Below, piece by piece: positions 52,159 to 60,201 of a stretch of DNA of 64,000 bases. Positions within the stretch are counted from its first letter, which is position 1. Each line of letters begins with the position of its first letter. The position numbers and the translations under genes were made by a program. The notes under the pieces were generated by a model that saw only the letters and a list, made by a program, of their open reading frames with translations, ran no database searches and had not been told where the DNA came from. The stretch comes from Hassallia sp050875635 (GTDB taxonomy: Bacteria > Cyanobacteriota > Cyanobacteriia > Cyanobacteriales > Nostocaceae), in assembly GCF_050875635.1 (NCBI RefSeq), contig NZ_JBPAOH010000022.1, positions 1-64,000 on the forward strand. The letters are read 5' to 3'.

Positions 52159-53274
52159 CTACCTTCGCAAACTACGCGGATCAAGCGCATCCCTCAATCC
52201 ATCACCGAGTAAATTAAAAGCCAATACCGTCAAAATAATCAGTATCGCAGGGGGCCAAATTAGCCAAGGCTGCAATACCAAAATCGAAGCATTGCTTGCC
52301 AAAGAAAGCATATTACCCCAAGAAGGATCTGGTGGCTTAATGCCCAAACCAATCAGACTAAGTACCGCTTCTGCTCCAATAAAGCTAGGAACTGAAAGCG
52401 TAGCAGCGATAATTACATAAGTAGCAGTTTGCGGCAAAACGTGACGGAGAATAATATAAAGTGGCTTACCACCCATTGCCCGTGCAGCTTGGACAAACTC
52501 TCGCTCTTTAATTGAGAGTACTTGTCCGCGAATTACCCGCGCTAACCCAGCCCAACTAATAACCGAAGTAATCAACACAATTAGCAAAAAGTTCTGCGTG
52601 CTACTTAAACCAGCTGGTAATACTGCCCCTAAACTCACCAAAAGATAAATACTAGGAAAAGTCATCAGCACTTCAGCTAAACGCATGATTATGCTATCAG
52701 TCCAACCGCCGAAATAGCCAGAAATTCCCCCAAACAATAGACCAAGGGGAAAAGTAACAAGTACCCCGATAATTCCAATAAATAAACTAATGCGACCACC
52801 ATACAACAAGCGGGTGAATTGGTCGCGACCTTGGTCATCAGTACCCACAAGATTGAATTTGACATTATCGGTTGTGCCGAATAAATGCCAATTGAGAGGG
52901 ATACCTGGGATTATTGTCACTTCGTCCCATTTTGGCGGTACGGGAAAACTAAGCTGAAACAAACGGTACTCTGAACCTTGGACGAATAAACGTAAAGGTG
53001 AAGGTTTGCTGCGGTCTACGATTAGTTCTCGCTTACCAGTTTCTAAATTTGTGTCTCCTTGCGTCGTCGGATAAACATGAGGACCGATAAACTGCCCCGA
53101 TTTAGAAAACCAATAAACTTGAGTAGGTGGCAGGAGCGAACCATTTGCTTGTGTTACGTATGGGTCGTAAGGAGCGATGAAATCAGCTGCAATTACTGCC
53201 ACATAGAATACTAATAGCAAAATTGCGCCAAATCGCGCCAACGGATTTTTCTTGAGTCTTTGCCACCAATTCAT
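52159..53274 (-). CDS. ABC transporter permease, OppC/DppC type
   Basis: Inner-membrane subunit of a peptide/nickel-type importer. Seen (371 aa): N-terminal helix after MNWWQRLKKNPLARFG; a ~120-residue periplasmic stretch (residues 45-140) longer than usual for OppC; five further helices; and the EAA loop AARAMGGKPLYIILRHVLPQ that docks the ATPase. The C-terminal LLGDGLRDALDPRSLRR is typical. No OppA, OppB, OppD or OppF gene is adjacent, so its partners are encoded elsewhere, as is common in cyanobacteria. Confidence 0.92.
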   Translation of the reverse strand: MNWWQRLKKNPLARFGAILLLVFYVAVIAADFIAPYDPYVTQANGSLLPPTQVYWFSKSGQFIGPHVYPTTQGDTNLETGKRELIVDRSKPSPLRLFVQGSEYRLFQLSFPVPPKWDEVTIIPGIPLNWHLFGTTDNVKFNLVGTDDQGRDQFTRLLYGGRISLFIGIIGVLVTFPLGLLFGGISGYFGGWTDSIIMRLAEVLMTFPSIYLLVSLGAVLPAGLSSTQNFLLIVLITSVISWAGLARVIRGQVLSIKEREFVQAARAMGGKPLYIILRHVLPQTATYVIIAATLSVPSFIGAEAVLSLIGLGIKPPDPSWGNMLSLASNASILVLQPWLIWPPAILIILTVLAFNLLGDGLRDALDPRSLRR

Positions 53275-53504
53275 AATAGTTGTTGGTTGTTAGTTGTTGG
53301 TGAACCACTGCGAAGAAAGCGCTAGAAGCGACAGTCACGCAAGTGGTGAACCCGAAGGGTTGTTAGGGGTTAGGAGGCCCGGAGTTAGGGGTTAGTGCGA
53401 GCGGGGGAGCGTGGTTAATTGTTGGGTACAAGTTATGAATTATGGAACTTTTTTACTTATTCATAATTCACAATTCATAATTCTTAACTCTTAACTCTTA
53501 ACTC
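53275..53504. repeat. STRR spacer (TTGTTGG, TTCATAATT, TAACTCC/TAACTCT units)
   Basis: TTAGTTGTTGG units begin at 53282, AATTCATAATT units lie at 53458-53484, and eight or so TAACTCT/TAACTCC heptamers run from 53484 into the end of the HD gene, so the gene's last codons border the array. Confidence 0.8.
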
Positions 53505-54380
53505 CTAACTCCTAACTCCTAACTCTTCTAAATATCGTTCGTCTTGTTGTTTTTCGTGTTCTACAACAAATACATTTGAATAAAGATTAGCAACAATTTG
53601 TTTTCCTTGCTGTGTCAAAGATAAATAACGCAGTCCTTCTTTAATATAAGGATATACGCCATTCCAGTAAAATTTGGCGTAGTTCTTCCGCAAATCGGCA
53701 GGAGTTTTATAACCCAAAACCTTATTCATTCCCGTTTCTTCAAACTCGTAGAATAAAGAAGTAATTTTCCGCAAGTAACGCGGATCGCTTAATTGTCCGA
53801 TCAAATCGGCAGCACGCACTAAGCCTGCAAAGTTACTTGTACCTTGACGATCGTCTGCTGTGGGCACTGGAAACCGAGTCAATTCAATGTTACTCTTAAT
53901 TACCTCAGAATCTATCAGCGTGTGACCGCCAAAACGCTCATCAATGAATAGTTTTGCTCGATCAACATGATACGGTGTGAGGCTGGCATCCGAAGCGCCG
54001 GGATGAAGAGTAATCATTTGCCCATTTTTACCTGTAGCATACAAGTTTTCTGTTTCTCGGTCTTGTAGGCAAACTCCTTTAACATAGCCGATATCGTGGC
54101 ACACTAAGGAGATGACACAATGCAACCAGTCTTCACTCTTAACACCACCCTCACGGATATGTTTGCCTCTAAGAATTTCCTGTCCCACAAGGGTGACTAA
54201 GATAGAATGTTCAACATTGTGATATAAAGCATCGCTATTGGCAATGTTTTCCAAAGCCATATTGCCTGCCCAAGCTATGATGTCCTGGTAGTCAGTTTTT
54301 AAGCAGCCGTAAGTGCGGCGGTAGCCTTCTCGAATTTGCTTGACAAAAGCATCAATTAAAATTTCAGTCGCGTTAAACAT
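53505..54380 (-). CDS. HD-domain metal-dependent phosphohydrolase
   Basis: Seen (291 aa): HD-fold metal ligands in order: His (YHNVEHS), the HD doublet in SLVCHDIGYVKG, a later His in SLTPYHVDRAKLF, and Asp in LVRAADLIGQLSDPRYL. Length and motif order resemble cyclic-nucleotide phosphodiesterase-like HD proteins of cyanobacteria. No GAF or receiver domain is attached. The substrate (cNMP, (p)ppGpp or nucleotide) cannot be decided. It is transcribed alone; the C-terminus (EELGVRS) borders a TAACTCC repeat array. Confidence 0.85.
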   Translation of the reverse strand: MFNATEILIDAFVKQIREGYRRTYGCLKTDYQDIIAWAGNMALENIANSDALYHNVEHSILVTLVGQEILRGKHIREGGVKSEDWLHCVISLVCHDIGYVKGVCLQDRETENLYATGKNGQMITLHPGASDASLTPYHVDRAKLFIDERFGGHTLIDSEVIKSNIELTRFPVPTADDRQGTSNFAGLVRAADLIGQLSDPRYLRKITSLFYEFEETGMNKVLGYKTPADLRKNYAKFYWNGVYPYIKEGLRYLSLTQQGKQIVANLYSNVFVVEHEKQQDERYLEELGVRS

Positions 54381-54942
54381 GCTGTTATTTATTTCTTATC
54401 AAAGTTAAATAATTGGGCAGGCATTTGCTGGAATTGAGTACGCAGATTTGTCCAGTAGCTATGAATGCGATGGCGCAAAGCGCCCGCCATAGGCGATCGC
54501 ATTTATAAGTGGGTGTCCTGTGCTGTGAATGTATCTATCACAGCATAGGCGATCGCCTTCATGAAGCGCAAAGTTATAGACAGTGCTAAACAACGATCTG
54601 ATTGACTACAACCAAATGTCAATGCGATTGCATTCACCCGATCAGGTGAAGACATTATACGGACTATGAAAGTAAAAATGAAAGAAGTTCGCTTTTGACG
54701 GCTTCTTTCGTGGGGAATTTACGGTGATAAATTCTAATTTCGCGCTTTATTGCTACTCAAGCCTTACAGATAGGGGTGCTAACTTCTCCACTTTCGCAAA
54801 ATATGACTTTTTTATAGATAGATTTTACGTATTCATACAGCCATAAGCGTAGGTAATGAGTCATAGTTAATATATAGTAATTAATTTAAAGTTTTTTTAA
54901 GCAATTACCATTATTAGCGTTTGGGTACTTGTGGAGGGAGAG
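54381..54942. other. Gap without a recognised gene
   Basis: 562 bp between divergent genes. It includes HIP1 octamers (54493, 54550), a GGCGCAAAGCGCCCGCC unit related to 41160-41223, and a hairpin GAAAGAAG/CTTCTTTC (54679-54708) without a T-run. It probably contains the promoter of the efflux operon. No coding frame is supported. Confidence 0.5.
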
Positions 54943-56448
54943 ATGACTGTGGGCGAGGAAAAGTTTGAGGTGCAAGACCTTAGGGAAATCGAGGATGCTG
55001 ACTTTGAGGAAGAACGGGTTAGTAGGCGATCGCGTCCTTGGCTATTACCGCTATTGCTGGGTACTACTTTGGGAATAGCGATCGCTTTAGGCGGAGTGCG
55101 TTTATTAGCTAATCGTTCCGCCGGTCAACAAAATCCGGTAGCAACTAAACCTGCCGCAAGTGTTGCCCCCTCAATGACAGTCACCGTCGCTCCAGTTGAA
55201 ATCACTCGTGTCGCCCGTACCCTAAGTACTACAGGTACTGTAACAGCGCGTGATTTGATTCCGGTATTACCGCAAACTAATGGCTTGCAAATCAAACAAG
55301 TCTTAGTAAAAGAAGGAGATTCAGTTAAACAAGGTCAAGTTTTGGCAATTCTGGATGATTCAGTATTGCAAGACCAAATTCGTCAAGCAAGAGCTGATGT
55401 GGAATCAAAGCAGGCAGATGTAGGATCTCAACAGGCGGATCTAGCTTCAAAGCAAGCGGCTGTAGCCACCAGTCAGGCAAATGTGGCTTCCCGGCAAGCG
55501 GTAGTGCAGCAAAGACTTGCTGATGTGGCTCAAACTAAGGCGAGGTTAGATGAAGCCAGAAAGAATCTCGAAAGCTATCAACAATTAGCAAATGCAGGTG
55601 CAATTAGCAAACAAGAACTCTTGACTCGGACAACAACTGTAGCAACAGCTACAGAAGCCGTGCGTCTCGCCGAAGCCAATGTTAGAAGCGCCGAACAGGA
55701 TGTCTTGAGTGCTCAAGCTGCTGTCAAGAGTGCCCAAGCAAATGTCAACATCGCCAGCGCGAATATCAACAGCGCCCAAGCTGCTGTCAAGAGTAGTAAT
55801 GCGAAAGTCCAACAAGTCAGAACTCAGCAGGGACAAACTGTGGTGCGTGCGCCAGTTTCTGGGCTTATAGCCGAGAGACTAGTTAGAGTTGGAGATGTGA
55901 CGGGAGTACCGCCGCAAACTCAGGTAGGAACTGTAGTTGGTGGTACGCAAAAGCTATTTTCCATTATTAGTAACGGCAGTCTAGAACTTCAAGCGCTGGT
56001 TCCCGAAACTCAATTACCACAAGTGAAAATTGACGCACCCGCGCAAATTACCTCGGATCTCGATAACCGCGTGCGCTTGCAAGGACGAGTTAGAGAGATA
56101 CAACCGCTGATTAATCAGCAAAGACGTGAAGCAACCGTAAAAATTGACTTACCGCAGACAAATTTACTCAAACCCGGAATGTTTGCGCGTGCGCTGATTA
56201 CCACCAATACAACGGTAGGGATGGCAGCACCAGAAAAAGCGGTATTACCCCAACCGGATGGTAGCACCAGTGTATTCATTCTATCGGGTGAAGACACAGT
56301 ACGTGCTGTGAAAGTAGAAAGAGGAGAAAGTCTTATTGGTAGCAGAGTGGAAATTAAAAAAGGTCTGAAAGTAGGCGATCGCGTAGTTGTAGATGGCGCA
56401 GGATACATCAAAGATGGCGATAAAGTGCGCGTAGTCAACAGACAGTAG
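54943..56448 (+). CDS. RND efflux periplasmic adaptor (HlyD/MFP family)
   Basis: Links an RND pump to an outer-membrane channel. Seen (501 aa): acidic cytoplasmic N-terminus; one membrane helix (WLLPLLLGTTLGIAIALGGV, about 33-53); biotinyl-lipoyl half motif (LPQTNGLQIKQVLVKEGDSV); a very long Ala/Gln/Ser-rich coiled-coil hairpin (about 150-290), built of near-repeats (SKQADVGSQQADLASKQAAV); then barrel and membrane-proximal domains (VVRAPVSGLIAERLV, GDRVVVDGAGYIKDGDKV). ATG 54943 is chosen because GGAGGGAG lies just upstream; a GTG four codons earlier overlaps it. Operon with the RND pump. Confidence 0.93.
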   Translation: MTVGEEKFEVQDLREIEDADFEEERVSRRSRPWLLPLLLGTTLGIAIALGGVRLLANRSAGQQNPVATKPAASVAPSMTVTVAPVEITRVARTLSTTGTVTARDLIPVLPQTNGLQIKQVLVKEGDSVKQGQVLAILDDSVLQDQIRQARADVESKQADVGSQQADLASKQAAVATSQANVASRQAVVQQRLADVAQTKARLDEARKNLESYQQLANAGAISKQELLTRTTTVATATEAVRLAEANVRSAEQDVLSAQAAVKSAQANVNIASANINSAQAAVKSSNAKVQQVRTQQGQTVVRAPVSGLIAERLVRVGDVTGVPPQTQVGTVVGGTQKLFSIISNGSLELQALVPETQLPQVKIDAPAQITSDLDNRVRLQGRVREIQPLINQQRREATVKIDLPQTNLLKPGMFARALITTNTTVGMAAPEKAVLPQPDGSTSVFILSGEDTVRAVKVERGESLIGSRVEIKKGLKVGDRVVVDGAGYIKDGDKVRVVNRQ

Positions 56449-56451
56449 TTA

Positions 56452-56632
56452 ATGCATAGTGGGGCATGGGGAATGGGGAATGGGGAATGGGTAATGGGGA
56501 ATTGGGGAGGCAGTGCCTCCCCAATGCCCCATGACGGCAGATGCCTCAACGGAGGGAACCTCCGCACGGCACTGCCTCCCCAATGCCCATTGCCCATTGC
56601 CCAATGCCCAATTACCAATTACCAAAATTTAT
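56452..56632. repeat. STRR block between adaptor and pump genes
   Basis: TGGGGAA/TGGGGCA 7-mers at 56459-56505, a GGAGGCAGTGCCTCC palindrome at 56506-56520, a GCGG...CCGC segment shared with 13190-13225, and CCCATTG/CCCAATG units at 56578-56612. The block separates two co-oriented operon genes and yields spurious frames. Confidence 0.85.
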
Positions 56633-59600
56633 ATGTCTTTCAATATCTCGTCTTGGGCAATTAAAAAACCTGTCCCGACGATAGTTATATTTTTAATGTT
56701 GACAATAATCGGTTGGTTCTCCTTCATTTCTTTGGGAATTGATACTAACCCAAATATTGATGTGCCAACAGTTTCGGTTAGCGTTACCCAACCAGGCGCA
56801 GGTCCTGCGGAACTTGAATCTCAAGTGACGAAAAAAATTGAAGATGCTGTTGCTGGGTTAGGAAACATCGATGAATTGCGTTCCACCGTTACTGATGGTT
56901 CATCGAGGACGATAATAACTTTTATTTTGGGTACAAATAGCGATCGCGCTACCAACGATGTCCGCAACGCAATTTCCCAAATCCGCCAAGATTTACCCCA
57001 AGATATCAACGATCCGATAGTCGAACGTGTAGATTTTGCCGGCGGTCCCATCGTCACCTACGCTGTTACATCCAGCAAGCAAACTGTAGAAGAATTAAGT
57101 AACCTCGTAGACCAAACTATCAGCCGCGCTTTATTATCAGTCAAGGGAGTGGGACAAGTTAGGCGTATAGGTGGAGTTGACCGAGAAATTCGGATTAACC
57201 TTGACCCAAATCGTTTACAATCCCTAGGCATCACCGCTACCCAGGTAAACGACCAAGTACGCGCTTTTAACATCAACTTACCTGGTGGACGCGGCGAAGT
57301 TGGCGGTAGCGAACAAAGTATTCGTACTCTCGGTAGTGCCAAAAGCGTCAATGACCTGAAAAATTACGAAATTGTCTTACCTAATGGTGGTTCCGTGCCC
57401 TTATCTAGTTTGGGGACGGTAGAAGATAAATTTGGTGACATCCGCCAATCTGCACGGTTGAATAACAAACCGGTGGTAGCCTTCCAAGTATTGCGGAGTA
57501 CGGGTAGCGTCACGGTGACGGTAGAAGAAGGAGTAAAAGCAGCGTTAGAAGAACTGCAAAAAACCCTTCCTAAAGACGTGAAGCTTGAATTAATTTATAC
57601 CAGAGCCACCCCCGTGCGTGCCTCGTATGAAAGCACAATTGATGAATTAATTCAAGCCTCATTGCTGGCGGTAATAGTAATTCTCGTATTTTTGAAAGAC
57701 TGGCGAGCAACATTAATTACAGCAGTAGCTTTGCCTTTGTCGATTATTCCTACCTTTTTTGTCCAGCAAACGTTAGGTTATACCCTCAACAACATGACTT
57801 TGTTGGGATTAGCGCTAGCGGTGGGTAACTTGGTGGATGATGCCGTTGTGGAAATTGAGAACATGGAACGGCACATGGCAATGGGCAAAACAGCTTGGGA
57901 AGCTTCTTTTGACTCTTCTGATGAAGTGGGATTAGCGGTGATTGCGAGTTCCGCGACTATTATTGCCGTGTTTTTGCCCGTTGCTTTTATGGGTGGTATT
58001 CCTGGGCAGTTTTTCCAACCTTTTGGAGTCACCGTTGCCGTTTCCACAATTTTCTCAACTTTTGTGGCACGGATGGTTACGCCGATGATGGGTGCGTATT
58101 TACTCAAGGATAAGAAACACGACGAAGGTGCAAAACAGCACAAGCGCAAAAAAGGAATCAGATTTTTTGGGCTAAAATTTCCGTTTCTAGGTTCCAAAAA
58201 GAATCAAGAAGAAGAAATTCCTTTCTCACTTCCCCCCTACCCCTCGGAGTTAAAAGCCCAAAGCGTTTCTTCGCCTTCTTCTCGCCGACGACGCTTTCAA
58301 CCTTATAAATCACTGTTGAAGTGGGCATTACGCCATAGATTGACAACATTGGCGATCGCTCTCGCTTTCTTCATTGCCAGTTTGATGCTGATTCCGGGTA
58401 TCCCCAAGGGTTTTGTGGATGACGGAGATTTGGGTATTTCCGTTGTTTCGATAGAATTACCCCCAGGTTCTACCTTGCTAGATATCAACAAAGTAGCGAC
58501 GCAAGGAACCAACCTCATCCGGCAAAATCCAGCAGTTGAAAGCGTGCTAGCCACAGAAGAAATAAATTTAGCTACCCTCACCGTCAAACTCAAACCCAGA
58601 GAAGAACGAAAAGTTTCTCAAAAAGAGTTTGAGGTGCAAATACGTCCTTTATTCCAGCAAATACCGGGAGCGAGAATTAGTTTCCAAAGTCAAGGACCTG
58701 GTGACACCGGCAAAGAATTATCCATAGTTCTCAGAAGTGAGAATCCAGACGCATTGCTTGAAGCTGCTAACGCATTAGAAAAGCAGATGCGAACCGTACC
58801 GGGATTAGTGGAAGTGTCCTCAACTGCAAGTCTGGTAAAACCAGAGATTTTGGTAATTCCCGATCCGCAGCGTGCCGCAGATTTAGGCGTAACCGTGCAA
58901 GCAATTGCCCGGACAGCAACGCTTGCAACTATAGGCGATAACGAGGCAAATTTAGCGAAATACAATCTTCTCGATCGCCAAATTCCAATTCGCGTGCAAA
59001 TCGACCCGAAAGCGCGAACAGACATCAACACTATCAAAAATCTGCAAGTCCCGACTCAAAATAACACCTTGGTTCCCCTGATTGCTGTGGCAGATATCCG
59101 TTTTGGTAGCGGTCCTGCAACCGTCAACCGCTTCGATCGCTCTCGTCAAGTTGCGGTGGAAGCCAACTTGCAAGGTATCTCTTTAGGAGAAGCAGTAAAT
59201 GCAGTTGACAAGTTACCTGCATTCACCAACTTGCCACCAGGAGTCACTCAGCAACCGTCTGGAAGTGCGAAAATTATGGCAGAAATCTTCAGTCGCTTTG
59301 GTACTGCACTGGGGCTGGCATTAATGAGTATCTATGCGATTCTGGTTTTGCTGTATAATAACTTCCTCTATCCCATAGCGATTATGATGGCGTTGCCCTT
59401 TTGTTTAGGTGGGGCACTCGTAGCCTTGATGGTTGCTCAAAAACCCTTGGGAATTTACGCGCTGATTGGTATCGTTTTGTTGATGGGAGTTGTTACCAAA
59501 AACTCGATTCTCTTGGTGGACTATGCGATGGTGAATCTCCAAGAAGGCAAAAAACAACGTGAGGCGCTCCTAGAAGCCGGATTGTCCCGTTTGCGCCCAA

Positions 59601-59911
59601 TTTTGATGACTTCTTTGGCAACTATTGCCGGTATCATTCCTCTAGCTTTAGGAATTGGTGCCGGTGCTGAAGTTCGTCAACCGATGGGAGTTGCAATTCT
59701 GGGCGGTTTCACAACTTCCACTTTGCTGACTTTGGTGGTTGTGCCGGTGATATTTACCTACATCGACTCTTTCCAAAGGTGGATTGTAGATACGGCAAAA
59801 TATGGTATAGGCAAGAAGAAACGGCGTCCCAAGAAGGTCGCTGTTGAAGAAGTTATGAGTTTGCCTCCTGGTAGGGAAGAACCGCCCTCTGAATACTCAA
59901 TTCACAAATAA
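56633..59911 (+). CDS. RND efflux transporter, AcrB/MdtB type
   Basis: Proton-driven inner-membrane pump. Seen (1092 aa): N-terminus MSFNISSWAIKKPVPTIVIF and helix 1; two large periplasmic loops; twelve membrane helices in two repeats. Proton-relay acidic pair LALAVGNLVDDAVVEIENM in helix 4 and the matching IVLLMGVVTKNSILLVDYA in helix 10. A cytoplasmic insertion of about 70 residues (basic, KKHDEGAKQHKRKKG ... SSPSSRRRRF) follows helix 6. The frame extends 40 codons upstream through repeat DNA, so ATG 56633 is the real start. It forms a tripartite system with the adaptor; no outer-membrane factor is adjacent. Confidence 0.95.
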   Translation: MSFNISSWAIKKPVPTIVIFLMLTIIGWFSFISLGIDTNPNIDVPTVSVSVTQPGAGPAELESQVTKKIEDAVAGLGNIDELRSTVTDGSSRTIITFILGTNSDRATNDVRNAISQIRQDLPQDINDPIVERVDFAGGPIVTYAVTSSKQTVEELSNLVDQTISRALLSVKGVGQVRRIGGVDREIRINLDPNRLQSLGITATQVNDQVRAFNINLPGGRGEVGGSEQSIRTLGSAKSVNDLKNYEIVLPNGGSVPLSSLGTVEDKFGDIRQSARLNNKPVVAFQVLRSTGSVTVTVEEGVKAALEELQKTLPKDVKLELIYTRATPVRASYESTIDELIQASLLAVIVILVFLKDWRATLITAVALPLSIIPTFFVQQTLGYTLNNMTLLGLALAVGNLVDDAVVEIENMERHMAMGKTAWEASFDSSDEVGLAVIASSATIIAVFLPVAFMGGIPGQFFQPFGVTVAVSTIFSTFVARMVTPMMGAYLLKDKKHDEGAKQHKRKKGIRFFGLKFPFLGSKKNQEEEIPFSLPPYPSELKAQSVSSPSSRRRRFQPYKSLLKWALRHRLTTLAIALAFFIASLMLIPGIPKGFVDDGDLGISVVSIELPPGSTLLDINKVATQGTNLIRQNPAVESVLATEEINLATLTVKLKPREERKVSQKEFEVQIRPLFQQIPGARISFQSQGPGDTGKELSIVLRSENPDALLEAANALEKQMRTVPGLVEVSSTASLVKPEILVIPDPQRAADLGVTVQAIARTATLATIGDNEANLAKYNLLDRQIPIRVQIDPKARTDINTIKNLQVPTQNNTLVPLIAVADIRFGSGPATVNRFDRSRQVAVEANLQGISLGEAVNAVDKLPAFTNLPPGVTQQPSGSAKIMAEIFSRFGTALGLALMSIYAILVLLYNNFLYPIAIMMALPFCLGGALVALMVAQKPLGIYALIGIVLLMGVVTKNSILLVDYAMVNLQEGKKQREALLEAGLSRLRPILMTSLATIAGIIPLALGIGAGAEVRQPMGVAILGGFTTSTLLTLVVVPVIFTYIDSFQRWIVDTAKYGIGKKKRRPKKVAVEEVMSLPPGREEPPSEYSIHK

Positions 59912-59926
59912 TATCATGTCCGTTTA

Positions 59927-59956
59927 GTAGAGACGTTCGGTCCGGAACGTCTCTAC
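59927..59956. repeat. GTAGAGACGTTC palindrome (copy 4)
   Basis: GTAGAGACGTTCCG-type arms: GTAGAGACGTTCGG followed by TCCGGAACGTCTCTAC, 16 bp past the pump stop. The flank TCTACAATATGTGT is also shared with the copy at 16608. Confidence 0.8.
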
Positions 59957-59970
59957 AATATGTGTGATAG

Positions 59971-60052
59971 GTAGGGTGCGTTATGGACGGAACGTCCTAA
60001 CGCACCATCTAATGATTGATGGTGCGTTGCGCTGCGCGACAACACACCCTAC
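59971..60052. repeat. GTAGGGTGCGTTA inverted repeat
   Basis: GTAGGGTG (59971) pairs with CACCCTAC (60045-60052), with inner arms GGTGCGTTA/TAACGCACC and a second GGTGCGTTGCGC. A frequent cyanobacterial intergenic repeat type. It sits between the pump gene and the tRNA. Confidence 0.7.
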
Positions 60053-60117
60053 TACCTACTACCTAAACGATATAATGTGGTATAATGCCTTTTAGTCTTA
60101 ATAAGGCTAAAAGATTT

Positions 60118-60189
60118 GCGGGTGTAATTCAGTGGTAGAATCTCACCCTCCCAAGGTGAACGTCGTGGGTTCGAGTCCCATCGCCCGCT
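60118..60189 (+). tRNA. tRNA-Gly, anticodon CCC
   Basis: Seen: acceptor stem GCGGGTG pairs with CGCCCGC (one T-G pair). The D arm AATTCAGTGGTAGAAT is followed by an anticodon stem CACC/GGTG with loop CTCCCAA, giving anticodon CCC. A T arm with GGTTCGAGTCCC follows, then discriminator T. 72 nt; CCA is not encoded. It reads GGG codons. TATAATGT/TATAATGC just upstream (60070-60088) is a likely -10 region. Confidence 0.95.
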
Positions 60190-60201
60190 TAAAGATAAGT
60201 C

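Noticed and set aside
56513..56632. 40-residue extension of the RND pump
   Set aside because: Encoded by STRR/CCCAATG repeats. The family N-terminus begins at MSFNISSW (56633).
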